Shown here piece after piece: positions 17,262-25,075 of a DNA stretch of 64,000 nucleotides. The translations under genes and the position numbers were made by a program. Location: contig WPHV01000007.1 of NCBI GenBank assembly GCA_009744235.1, positions 124,001-188,000 on the forward strand, written 5' to 3'. A model generated the notes under the pieces. It worked only from the letters and a program-made list of their open reading frames with translations. It made no database searches and was not told where the DNA came from. Position 1 is the stretch's first letter. Each line of letters opens with the position of its first letter. The stretch comes from Gillisella vitis. GTDB lineage: Bacteria; Pseudomonadota; Alphaproteobacteria; Rhizobiales; Rhizobiaceae.

Positions 17262-18485
17262 ATGAAAAACACTTTGACCATCATGGCGGGCGCGCTGGCG
17301 CTGCTGGCAAGCTCGGCTCTGTCGAGTTTTGCGGCGGATAAGGAAATCAGCTGGATCTATTGCGGCGACAAGATCGATCCGGTGCATGAGAAATATATCA
17401 AGGTCTGGGAAGGCAAAAACCCCGGCTGGAAGATTGCGCCGGAAGTGGTCGGCTGGGAACAGTGCCAGGATAAGGCCACTACCTTGGCTGCCGCTGGAAC
17501 GCCTGTCGCCATGGCCTATGTCGGTTCGCGCACATTGAAGGAGTTCGCCGAGAACGACCTGATCGTCAAGGTGCCGATGACGGATGCCGAAAAGAAGAGC
17601 TATTATCCGAATATCGTCGATACCGTGACCTTCGACGATACCCAGTGGGGTGTGCCGATTGCCTTCTCCACCAAGGCGCTGTTCTGGAACAAGGACCTGT
17701 TCAAGAAAGCCGGTCTTGACCCGGAAACCCCGCCGAAGACCTGGGCCGAAGAAATTGCCTTTGCCAAGCAGATCAAGGAAAAGACCGGTATTGCCGGTTA
17801 CGGCATGCCAGCCAAGACCTTCGACAACACCATGCACCAGTTCATGCATTGGGTTTATACCAACAACGGTCAGGTGATGGACAAGGACGGCAAGATCGTC
17901 ATGGACAGCCCGGAAGTGCTGGCAGCGCTTCAGGCTTACAAGGACATCGCTCCCTATTCGGTTGAAGGCGCAACTGCCTATGAGCAGAACGAAATCCGCG
18001 CCATCTTCCTCGACGGCAAGGCTGGCATGATCCAGAACAGCACGGGTGCGGCCTATCGCCTGCTGAAGACCGACATTCACTGGGGTGTGACGACCTTGCC
18101 GCTCGGCCCTTCGGCCAAGGGTCCAGGCACGCTGCTGATCACCGATAGCCTGGCGATCTTCAAGGGCTCCGGTGTCGAGGACAAGGCAACCGAATTTGCC
18201 AAATACATCACCTCGCCGGAACCACAGGAAGAATACGAGCTGACGACCGATTCCGGTCTGACGCCGCTTCGTCCTTCCGCAAAGGTTGAGCAACTGATCA
18301 AGGACAAGCCCTATTGGAAGCCGTTCATCGATGGTATCGCCTTCGGTGGTCCTGAGCCTTTGTTTAAGGATTACAAAGGCTTCCAGAATGTGATGATCGA
18401 AATGGTTCAGTCTGTCGTCACCGGTAAGGCTGAGCCTGCGGATGCCTTGAAAAAGGCGTCGGCTGCTATCGACCAGTACAAATAA
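17262..18485 (+). CDS. Periplasmic sugar-binding protein of CUT1 ABC importer
   Basis: This 407-residue protein has a Sec signal peptide ending SALSSFA-A near residue 25, and the mature fold of extracellular solute-binding family 1 (for example TLAAAGTPVAMAYVGSRTLKEFAEND and GKAGMIQNSTGA). AAGGGGAACC before ATG 17262 is a good ribosome-binding site. A strong hairpin with a T run follows the gene directly and should make its mRNA more abundant than that of the ATPase. The ligand is unknown; the divergent nag operon suggests GlcNAc or a GlcNAc-containing oligosaccharide. Confidence 0.92.
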   Translation: MKNTLTIMAGALALLASSALSSFAADKEISWIYCGDKIDPVHEKYIKVWEGKNPGWKIAPEVVGWEQCQDKATTLAAAGTPVAMAYVGSRTLKEFAENDLIVKVPMTDAEKKSYYPNIVDTVTFDDTQWGVPIAFSTKALFWNKDLFKKAGLDPETPPKTWAEEIAFAKQIKEKTGIAGYGMPAKTFDNTMHQFMHWVYTNNGQVMDKDGKIVMDSPEVLAALQAYKDIAPYSVEGATAYEQNEIRAIFLDGKAGMIQNSTGAAYRLLKTDIHWGVTTLPLGPSAKGPGTLLITDSLAIFKGSGVEDKATEFAKYITSPEPQEEYELTTDSGLTPLRPSAKVEQLIKDKPYWKPFIDGIAFGGPEPLFKDYKGFQNVMIEMVQSVVTGKAEPADALKKASAAIDQYK

Positions 18486-18497
18486 TCATCGGGGTTC

Positions 18498-18533
18498 CGG
18501 CTGCGGATCATACGGGTTCGCAGCCGGTTTTTG
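18498..18533 (+). terminator. Intra-operon terminator/attenuator after the binding-protein gene
   Basis: CCGGCTGCG (18498-18506) pairs perfectly with CGCAGCCGG (18520-18528) and is followed by TTTTT, a standard intrinsic terminator. It lies between the binding-protein gene and the ATPase gene of the same transporter, so it probably lowers read-through into the ATPase gene. Confidence 0.82.
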
Positions 18534-18588
18534 TTTGGAATTTCGCCGGTCGCCGTTTGGTCGCCGGTTGGTATGGAGACGCAGCGCG

Positions 18589-19722
18589 GTGGGCCAGCTT
18601 TATCTCAACAAAGTCGTCAAATCCTTTGGCCATTTCGATGTCATCAAGGGCGTCTCGCTCGACATCAAGGACGGCGAATTCATGGTCTTCGTCGGTCCAT
18701 CCGGCTGTGGCAAGTCCACGCTGCTTCGGATGATCGCCGGACTGGACGATACCACCAGCGGCGATATCGTTATCGACGGGGCACGGGTCAATGCACTGCC
18801 GCCGGTTGAGCGCGGCATTGCCATGGTGTTCCAGTCCTATGCGCTTTATCCGCATATGACGGTGTTTGAAAATATCGCCTTTCCGCTGCGAGTCGAGAAA
18901 ATGCCGGAGGCGCAGATCCATGAAAAGATCGATGCGGTGGCCAAGGTTTTGCAGCTCGATCAGCGCTTGCAGCAGAAACCGGGCCAGCTTTCCGGTGGGC
19001 AGCGCCAGCGTGTGGCGATTGGCCGGGCCATTGTCCGCGAGCCTAAGATTTTCCTGTTCGATGAGCCGCTTTCCAACCTCGACGCAGCCTTGCGTGCCGA
19101 CATGCGCATCGAGCTGACGCGGCTGCATCGGCAGCTGAAAGCAACGATGATCTACGTCACCCACGACCAGATCGAAGCGATGACCATGGCTGACCGGATC
19201 GTCGTGCTGCATGGTGGTCATATTGCCCAGGTCGGCGCGCCGCTGGAGTTATATCACAAGCCGCAAAACCTGTTCGTTGCTGGCTTTATCGGCAATCCGA
19301 AGATGAATTTCGTGCCGGTCGCCTGCAAGGGGGTTGGTCCCAATGGTGTTACCGTCGCCTATGAAGGCCGGATGGTGACCATTCCCGTGACCGGACGTCC
19401 CGATATGCTGGGACAGGACCTGACGCTTGGCATCCGTCCAGAACATCTGGCGCTCGGAAAAGGTGATTTTTCCATCACTGTAATGCCCAGCGTTGTCGAG
19501 CGGCTCGGTGCCAGCACAATCGCCTATGCGTCCCTGGCGAATGGTGAACCTTATTGCGCGGTCTTCCCCGGCTCTGCGCCTGTTCAGCCAGACCAGCCCA
19601 TGACAACGACGATCAAGGCCAGCGATTGCCATCTGTTCGATGCCGATGGCGAGGCGCTCGAACGCCATATCAATTGGCAGGCGGAAACGCTTCCGGATGC
19701 GCTGAAGGCGGTTCAGGAATAA
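18589..19722 (+). CDS. Sugar ABC transporter ATPase (UgpC/MsmK family)
   Basis: The 377-residue ATPase has Walker A GPSGCGKST, the Q loop (MVFQSYALYPH), the signature LSGGQRQRVAIGRAI, Walker B FLFDEPLSNLD, and a C-terminal regulatory TOBE/MOI region from about residue 235. GTG 18589 gives the normal family N terminus (GQLYLNKVVKSFG). The frame stays open from a TTG at 18535, but those codons are unlike the family. It energises the two permeases upstream. Confidence 0.92.
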   Translation: MGQLYLNKVVKSFGHFDVIKGVSLDIKDGEFMVFVGPSGCGKSTLLRMIAGLDDTTSGDIVIDGARVNALPPVERGIAMVFQSYALYPHMTVFENIAFPLRVEKMPEAQIHEKIDAVAKVLQLDQRLQQKPGQLSGGQRQRVAIGRAIVREPKIFLFDEPLSNLDAALRADMRIELTRLHRQLKATMIYVTHDQIEAMTMADRIVVLHGGHIAQVGAPLELYHKPQNLFVAGFIGNPKMNFVPVACKGVGPNGVTVAYEGRMVTIPVTGRPDMLGQDLTLGIRPEHLALGKGDFSITVMPSVVERLGASTIAYASLANGEPYCAVFPGSAPVQPDQPMTTTIKASDCHLFDADGEALERHINWQAETLPDALKAVQE

Positions 19723-19748
19723 GGGCAGGCGAATAGGCGGAAGCGCGG

Positions 19749-20849
19749 CTACCAGACCAAGCCGCGTGCCGCCACATCTTCCACCCGCGTCACCACACCA
19801 TCCCGGTGAAATGTCATGATGTCGAACAGGTTTGACACCACGCAGGTGTGGTTGGGAATGATCCGCACTTTCTCGCCGATCTCGGGCCGTCTGCCAGTAA
19901 TCCTCGAGAGATCGACGGTTCCGTGTTCTTCAGACAGGCCGGTAATGACGGCATTCGGGTAGTCGACAATCAAGCCATAATCGTTAAAGCCAAGCAGGTC
20001 GGATGTCAGCGCTTTGGAGCCGGCATCCAGAATGGCGCGGTCGGGCGTCGGGCGTGACACGACGGTGGCTAGGATATGCATGGCGCAATCGTCAAGCGTG
20101 CCATGTCCAGCCTTCGCCATGCTCCGGTCGCTATAGATATAGGTTCCGGCCCGATGTTCGGTTGCCGATGGCACGAGATGGGCGGAAAACAGGCTTGGCG
20201 TTCCGCCATTCGAGACAATCGGACAGGCAATGCCGAGAGTGGTAAGGCTGGCAAGGATTTGCGCAAAAAAGCTTTCGACGGCCTGTTCTGTGCGCGCCTT
20301 GGGATATGTCATCACCCCACCGAACCGAAGGGTTTTGCTGGCGAAAATCGCCTGTGCGAGGGCCACGGCATCGGCGGGTGTCTGCACCCCGCAGCGTTCG
20401 GCACCGGTGTCGCATTCCACCAGCACGGTCAAAGGTTTGCGATCCTGAAAATAGCTTGAAAGGCCTTCAATGGTCACGATGCTGTCGGCCACCACCTTCA
20501 GGCCGGAAATCCGCTCATTCAGGGCAGCAAGCCTCACGAGCTTTTCAGGCCCAAGAATATTGAAGGTAATCAATATGTCCTCGAACCCGGCATCGGCAAA
20601 CACTTCCGCCTCGGTAATTTTCTGGCAATTGATGCCGGTCGCACCGGCTTCTTGCTGCTGGCGGGCCAGGGGTGGAATCTTGTGGGTTTTGATATGCGGG
20701 CGAAAGGCAAGGCCGTGAGCGTCCATATAGGATTGGACCCGCGCGATATTGGCGGCAAGCCTATCCTCATCGATCAGCGGCAGCGGGGTCGACAGCGAGA
20801 GAACCGTATCGCCGGGTCTTGGACCTGGTTTGTCAATTGGGCGGTTCAT
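19749..20849 (-). CDS. D-threonine aldolase/D-serine dehydratase-like PLP enzyme (DSD1 family)
   Basis: The 366-residue protein has an alanine-racemase-type TIM barrel with PLP lysine Lys54 in RPHIKTHK. Its C-terminal domain ends with the zinc-ligand motif NHTC (His334, Cys336) characteristic of DSD1/D-threonine aldolase enzymes. Members cleave or dehydrate D-configured beta-hydroxy amino acids such as D-serine, D-threonine or 3-hydroxyaspartate. ATG 20849 lies just after the stop of the upstream M81 peptidase gene, so the two are co-transcribed. The longer open frame reaches into that gene and is rejected. The exact amino acid is unknown. Confidence 0.87.
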   Translation of the reverse strand: MNRPIDKPGPRPGDTVLSLSTPLPLIDEDRLAANIARVQSYMDAHGLAFRPHIKTHKIPPLARQQQEAGATGINCQKITEAEVFADAGFEDILITFNILGPEKLVRLAALNERISGLKVVADSIVTIEGLSSYFQDRKPLTVLVECDTGAERCGVQTPADAVALAQAIFASKTLRFGGVMTYPKARTEQAVESFFAQILASLTTLGIACPIVSNGGTPSLFSAHLVPSATEHRAGTYIYSDRSMAKAGHGTLDDCAMHILATVVSRPTPDRAILDAGSKALTSDLLGFNDYGLIVDYPNAVITGLSEEHGTVDLSRITGRRPEIGEKVRIIPNHTCVVSNLFDIMTFHRDGVVTRVEDVAARGLVW

Positions 20850-20850
20850 T

Positions 20851-22332
20851 TCAGGCAGTCTCCGTGTCCTGGGCAGAGTGGAAGGGATCGGCAATGATCG
20901 GCCAGATATCGCGGCGAACGCGCCGATAAGGGTTGGTGGCCGGATTGTTGGGATAAGGTGATCCTGCTGAACAGTAAAGTATGTCAGAGGCGATCTTCGA
21001 AAAAGCCGCGTAGAAATGATTGGTGGATTTGATCGCAAGAATATGTTTGGACGTGGGATCGATACCGAGCGCTGTGAACAGCGAAGGGTCGTAGCTTTGC
21101 ACCCGAACGGAACTCAGCACGATGTCGATACCGTCTAGATGGATATGAGCGGCGTCGCCAAACGGGGCGACACTTTCGCCAAACCGCATTTCTGCGTTAG
21201 CTACGAGTTTTACCACCTTCACCAACCCATCGATCGGGTTGCCGGTGCCCGGTGCGGATTTCGCACCAAAGCGCAGCGGGATTTCCGCCCCTTCGCCAGC
21301 CGCCATGCAGATCTGCACCGCAATCGGGTCCCAGATCATTCCGACCGCTGTATTGGTTGCACTCCGCGCGAGAAGTTCCTCAAGCAGGACCGTCGCATCG
21401 CCAGCCGTACCGCCGCCGGGATTGTCCCACATGTCGGCAATCACGACAGGCCCGGCCGGATTTGCGAGCGCCTCGGCCACGGCCTGTTTTTCATCAATCT
21501 GCGGCATCATGAACGTGCCGCGTTTTTCAAACAGTTCAAGACCAAGGGTGCGGGCCAGCATCTGGCCTTTTTCGGCCTTGCCATTGGTGATGGCGATGGT
21601 TTTTGTTCCCATTTCCGGCACGTCCCCGGCCATGAAGCCGTGAATAACCGAGAGCGACAGGACATCGGGATCGTCCTGTTCGATCTGCATCATTTTGTCC
21701 ACAAAACCGCGCATCGGCTGGCGCGACGTTGGGAAGACATCGATCATCCGGCAATCGAACACCGACATGACGGGGGTGATGCGGCCTTCCAGTGTGTCGA
21801 CGACGATCCGCCAGAGATCATGGGCGCGGTCAACGAAATCCGTATGGGGAAATTCCTTGAAGACAACGAACACATCCGCCGCCTCAACCCGCTTGCCCGT
21901 CAGGTGGCTATGCGGGTCCAGTTCTGCGGCAAGCAGCACATCCGGCCCGATAATGGCGCGGATGCGGCTCAGGAAATCGCCTTCCGGGTCGAGATAGCCA
22001 TCCGCCACCATGGCGCCGTGCAGGCCGAGCACGACGGCATCGACGGGAAGTGCTGCCGTCAACTGATCGAGGATTTCGTCGCGCAGGCTCTCATAGGTCT
22101 GCCGATTGACGAGCCCGGCCGGATCGGCCCAGGTCGCGGTGCCTTCAATCAGCACCCAGCCTTTTTCCCTGCATACCTCCCGGCCAACGGTGATTGGCGC
22201 TGTGCACAGCGTTGGGGTTGCCGGGTGCTGCCCGGGGCGCGCGTAAAGGGAAGCCTCGAAAGCACGCCGGTCGATGCAGATCGGCGAGAACGTGTTGGTT
22301 TCCGTTGCAAAGGCGGCTGTAAAAATGCGCAC
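20851..22332 (-). CDS. M81-family metallopeptidase (MlrC-like), copy 1
   Basis: The 493-residue protein belongs to the M81 family, whose type member MlrC hydrolyses linearised microcystin and its tetrapeptide. Family motifs visible are FATETNTFSP near the N terminus, LHGAMVADGYLDPEGD, the metal-binding ELDPHSHLT and ADMWDNPGGGTAGDATV. GTG 22332 is preferred because GGAGG lies eight bases upstream; an in-frame GTG at 22350 precedes that site. It is encoded between an NTF2-like gene and the D-amino-acid enzyme. The natural substrate of rhizobial M81 proteins is not known; a short peptide with D- or non-protein residues is plausible. Confidence 0.88.
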   Translation of the reverse strand: MRIFTAAFATETNTFSPICIDRRAFEASLYARPGQHPATPTLCTAPITVGREVCREKGWVLIEGTATWADPAGLVNRQTYESLRDEILDQLTAALPVDAVVLGLHGAMVADGYLDPEGDFLSRIRAIIGPDVLLAAELDPHSHLTGKRVEAADVFVVFKEFPHTDFVDRAHDLWRIVVDTLEGRITPVMSVFDCRMIDVFPTSRQPMRGFVDKMMQIEQDDPDVLSLSVIHGFMAGDVPEMGTKTIAITNGKAEKGQMLARTLGLELFEKRGTFMMPQIDEKQAVAEALANPAGPVVIADMWDNPGGGTAGDATVLLEELLARSATNTAVGMIWDPIAVQICMAAGEGAEIPLRFGAKSAPGTGNPIDGLVKVVKLVANAEMRFGESVAPFGDAAHIHLDGIDIVLSSVRVQSYDPSLFTALGIDPTSKHILAIKSTNHFYAAFSKIASDILYCSAGSPYPNNPATNPYRRVRRDIWPIIADPFHSAQDTETA

Positions 22333-22374
22333 GGAGTGGCCTCCAATCACGGTTGACGGTCAGATGGTTGGCGA

Positions 22375-22881
22375 TCAGGCGATGTTAATGGGGGTTGAGC
22401 CCATCGGGTTGGGCAAATAGCCAGTAAAGCCTGAAATTTTCCAGCGGCCTTGATGCAGGCGGCAATAGTAGAGCGTTTGCCACTGCATGGTGTCGAAACC
22501 GCCATCGGTTTTTTTGATGCCGCCATCGAATTTTTTGCGCACCAAAGCCGTCTCGCCTTCTATTTCGATCTCTTCCAGCGTGGTGGTAAAGAAAATCGCC
22601 GTGCGCGGATCTTCACCATGGCTCTGACCGGCAAAATCCTGGGCCTGGCGCAGCCATTCGTCGCGATAGGCCGCGAGATTGGGGAAGGTCAGACGCCAAT
22701 GGTCCGGATTGGGGTCGCGATTGCCATTGATGCCAATGAAGCCGTCCTCGACGAAATCACCTTCCACCATCGACCAGTCTGCGGCCAGAAAAGCATCGAT
22801 GTCGCGCGGCACAAGCATCTCCCAGATCGCATGGCGCGCGGCATCGGTTGCCGGGAAGGGGTTTTTGAAGGGATCGCGCAT
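22375..22881 (-). CDS. NTF2/SnoaL-like protein of unknown function
   Basis: The 168-residue soluble protein has the small alpha+beta shape and spacing of an NTF2-like cone (IDAFLAADWSMVEGDFVEDGFIGING, then TTLEEIEIEGETALVRKKFDG, and YYCRLHQGRWKISGFTGYLPNP). Such proteins may be isomerases, dehydratases or ligand binders, and the function here is not recognisable. ATG 22881 has AAGG at proper spacing. It is the first gene of the minus arm of the RpiR-linked divergent cluster and precedes M81 copy 1 by about 40 nt. Confidence 0.75.
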   Translation of the reverse strand: MRDPFKNPFPATDAARHAIWEMLVPRDIDAFLAADWSMVEGDFVEDGFIGINGNRDPNPDHWRLTFPNLAAYRDEWLRQAQDFAGQSHGEDPRTAIFFTTTLEEIEIEGETALVRKKFDGGIKKTDGGFDTMQWQTLYYCRLHQGRWKISGFTGYLPNPMGSTPINIA

Positions 22882-22903
22882 CTCAGCCACCTTTGTCTAA
22901 ATT

Positions 22904-22924
22904 ATTTTCATGTTCTATGAAAAT
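22904..22924. promoter_or_regulatory. Perfect palindrome, candidate RpiR operator
   Basis: ATTTTCAT-GTTCT-ATGAAAAT is a perfect 8-bp inverted repeat with a 5-bp spacer in the 112-bp divergent promoter region between the NTF2-like gene and ridA. TTTCA/TGAAA arms are common in operators of RpiR/MurR-type regulators, and an RpiR gene is the second gene of the right arm. Confidence 0.65.
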
Positions 22925-22993
22925 CCCTAGTCAAATTCGGTTTTCTATGGTGAATTGTCAATTGATTAAGAAAATAATTTGCGTGAGGGCGAG

Positions 22994-23380
22994 ATGACGA
23001 TCAAGCGGTATGGTGCGGAAAAAGCAGGTGCCGGTGGGCAGAAACTGCCGTTCGCCAGAGCGGTTGAAGCGGATGGCTGGCTGCATGTTTCCGGCCAGGT
23101 AGCGATGGAAGACGGCGAAATCATCCAGGGTGGGATTGTCGAGCAGAGCCATAAGGCGATCGGCAACCTGATCGCCATTTTGCATGAGGCTGGCTATGGC
23201 GTGGAGCATGTCGTGCGTTGCGGCGTCTGGATTGATGATCCCCGTGATTTCTGGAGCTTCAACAAGATCTATCAGGGCTATTTCGGCGAACATCCGCCAG
23301 CCCGCGCCTGCGTGCAGGCCTCAATGATGGTCGACTGTAAGGTCGAGATCGACTGCATAGCCTATAAGGCGACCAAATAG
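22994..23380 (+). CDS. RidA/YjgF-family enamine/imine deaminase
   Basis: The 128-residue protein has the RidA fold with the catalytic arginine (Arg104 in PPARACVQASMMV) and the ADGWLHVSGQ segment. RidA proteins hydrolyse reactive enamines and imines such as 2-aminoacrylate that leak from PLP-dependent dehydratases. ATG 22994 follows GAGGGCGAG. It is the first gene of the right arm of the cluster, and the left arm encodes a D-serine/D-threonine-type PLP enzyme that could generate such an intermediate. That link is inference from context. Confidence 0.88.
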   Translation: MTIKRYGAEKAGAGGQKLPFARAVEADGWLHVSGQVAMEDGEIIQGGIVEQSHKAIGNLIAILHEAGYGVEHVVRCGVWIDDPRDFWSFNKIYQGYFGEHPPARACVQASMMVDCKVEIDCIAYKATK

Positions 23381-23399
23381 GGTCGGTTCGTGAGCACTT

Positions 23400-24263
23400 A
23401 TGGATATTTTTGCCACCATACAGGAAGATCGTGCGCAATTTTCGCCTTCCGAACAGCGGATTGCCGACATCCTCCTGAGTGAGCTGGATTTTGCCGTCGG
23501 CGCGTCGATCATCGAGTTGGCGGAGCGGGCGCAAGTGTCGCCGCCGACGGTGACCCGCTTTTGCCGCAGGCTTGGATGCCAGAGCTTTTCGGATTTCAAG
23601 GTCAATCTGGCCAAGACCGCCTATGTCGGCGTGCGTTACCTGAACCCCGAAGCGAAAAGCACCGAGCCGCAGGATGTTGCTGAGGACGTCATCACCAAGG
23701 CACAGAACGCCCTGTTCATGATGCATCGCTCTCTGGATACGGCCATGATCGAAAAGGTCGCGGACCGGATTTCCCGGGCCGAAATGATCTATGCATTCGG
23801 GTCGGGCGGCAATTCTTCGATGATTGCTTCGGAATTGCAGAACCGGCTTTTTCGGCTGGGGTCACGGGTTACGGCTTGCAACGACCACCATATGCAATTG
23901 ATGCTGACAGCGGCGGCGCGCAGCAATGATATCATTGTCGGCTCCTCCTTCTCTGGCCGCAATCTGGAGCTGGCGCGCTGTTTCGAGCTGGCGCGTGACA
24001 ATGGCATTACAACGATCGCGCTTACCCAGAGTGACAGCGCTGTCGCCAAGGCTGCCGAGATGGTTGTTGGTATCGACCTGCCGGAGGGCGATAATATCTT
24101 TCGCCCGACTTCGACCCGCTTTGCCTATCTGGCCATGGTCGATGTCATCGCCAGCCTGGTTGCCTATCGCAATCGCAAGCTTTCCTTGGTGACGCTGCGC
24201 CATATCAAACAACAATTGGTCGAACATCGCGATGGCGACGACCGTCAGATTCTCGGAGACTAG
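23400..24263 (+). CDS. RpiR/MurR-family transcriptional regulator
   Basis: This 287-residue regulator has an N-terminal RpiR helix-turn-helix (SIIELAERAQVSPPTVTRFCRRLGCQSFSDFK, about residues 40-70) and a SIS sugar-phosphate-binding domain (about 120-255, with FGSGGNSSMIASELQNRL and SSFSGRNLE). Related MurR and RpiR proteins respond to phosphosugars such as MurNAc-6-phosphate. It lies 19 nt after ridA and one nucleotide before the SDR gene, and probably controls the divergent cluster through the palindrome at 22904-22924. Confidence 0.9.
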   Translation: MDIFATIQEDRAQFSPSEQRIADILLSELDFAVGASIIELAERAQVSPPTVTRFCRRLGCQSFSDFKVNLAKTAYVGVRYLNPEAKSTEPQDVAEDVITKAQNALFMMHRSLDTAMIEKVADRISRAEMIYAFGSGGNSSMIASELQNRLFRLGSRVTACNDHHMQLMLTAAARSNDIIVGSSFSGRNLELARCFELARDNGITTIALTQSDSAVAKAAEMVVGIDLPEGDNIFRPTSTRFAYLAMVDVIASLVAYRNRKLSLVTLRHIKQQLVEHRDGDDRQILGD

Positions 24264-24264
24264 A

Positions 24265-25041
24265 ATGGCGAAATCCGTGGCTGTGGTAACAGGTGCCGCC
24301 GGTGATATCGGGCGGGCAATTGCTAGCCGTCTGGCCGGAAGCCACGATGTGGTGGTGCTGGCCGATATTGATGAGACCGCGGTGAATGCCGCTGCGGTCA
24401 GTCTTGGGTCCGGGGAGATATTCGTGCCTGTGGTCTGTGATGTCACCGACGAGGCCAGCATCGACGCTCTGGCATCTGCGGTGCAGACGTTTGGGGTTAC
24501 CAAGACCCTTGTCAACAATGCTGGAGCGGCAAGGGCAGTCAGTCTGCACGATACCGATGCGGCCATCTGGCGCCAGGATAATGCGCTCAATCTCGAAGCG
24601 GCATTTCTGACCTTCAGGGCGTTGGAAAATCAGTTGAAGCAGTCACAAGGCTCGGTCATCAATATAGCTTCGGTCAATGGCATGGCCGTGTTCGGACATC
24701 CCGCCTATAGCGCGGCGAAGGCTGGGCTGATCCATCTGACCCGGTTGATCGCGGTGGAATATGGGAAATTCGGCATTCGCGCCAATGCCGTGGCACCCGG
24801 CACGGTGCGCACCCAGGCCTGGGAAGCGCGCGCCGCGGCCAATCCTGCCGTGTTCGAAGAGGCCAAGCGCTGGTATGCGCTGCAGCGGATCGCCACCGCG
24901 CAGGATGTTGCAAATGCAGTGTTTTTTCTGGCTGGCGATCAAGCTGCGGCCATTACCGGCGTCTGCCTTCCCGTCGATTGTGGATTGACGGCAGGCCAAA
25001 GCGAACTCGCCCGGACATTTTCACAGTCCGAGCATTATTGA
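24265..25041 (+). CDS. Short-chain dehydrogenase/reductase
   Basis: The 258-residue classical SDR shows the NAD(P) loop TGAAGDIGRAIA, NNAG at residues 84-87, and the catalytic triad Ser136, Tyr148, Lys152 (HPAYSAAKAG). Asp33 in VLADID suggests NAD preference. GGAGACTAGA before ATG 24265 sets the start, one nucleotide after the regulator stop. It is likely to oxidise or reduce a sugar or hydroxy-acid intermediate of the cluster's pathway; the substrate is unknown. Confidence 0.87.
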   Translation: MAKSVAVVTGAAGDIGRAIASRLAGSHDVVVLADIDETAVNAAAVSLGSGEIFVPVVCDVTDEASIDALASAVQTFGVTKTLVNNAGAARAVSLHDTDAAIWRQDNALNLEAAFLTFRALENQLKQSQGSVINIASVNGMAVFGHPAYSAAKAGLIHLTRLIAVEYGKFGIRANAVAPGTVRTQAWEARAAANPAVFEEAKRWYALQRIATAQDVANAVFFLAGDQAAAITGVCLPVDCGLTAGQSELARTFSQSEHY

Positions 25042-25075
25042 TCCTCCATCCTGTCAGACCTTAAGGAGAACCGTC

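Noticed and set aside
21139..22356. A 405-codon plus-strand frame opposite the first M81 gene
   Set aside because: The minus-strand frame has clear M81 motifs and a ribosome-binding site; the plus frame has neither.
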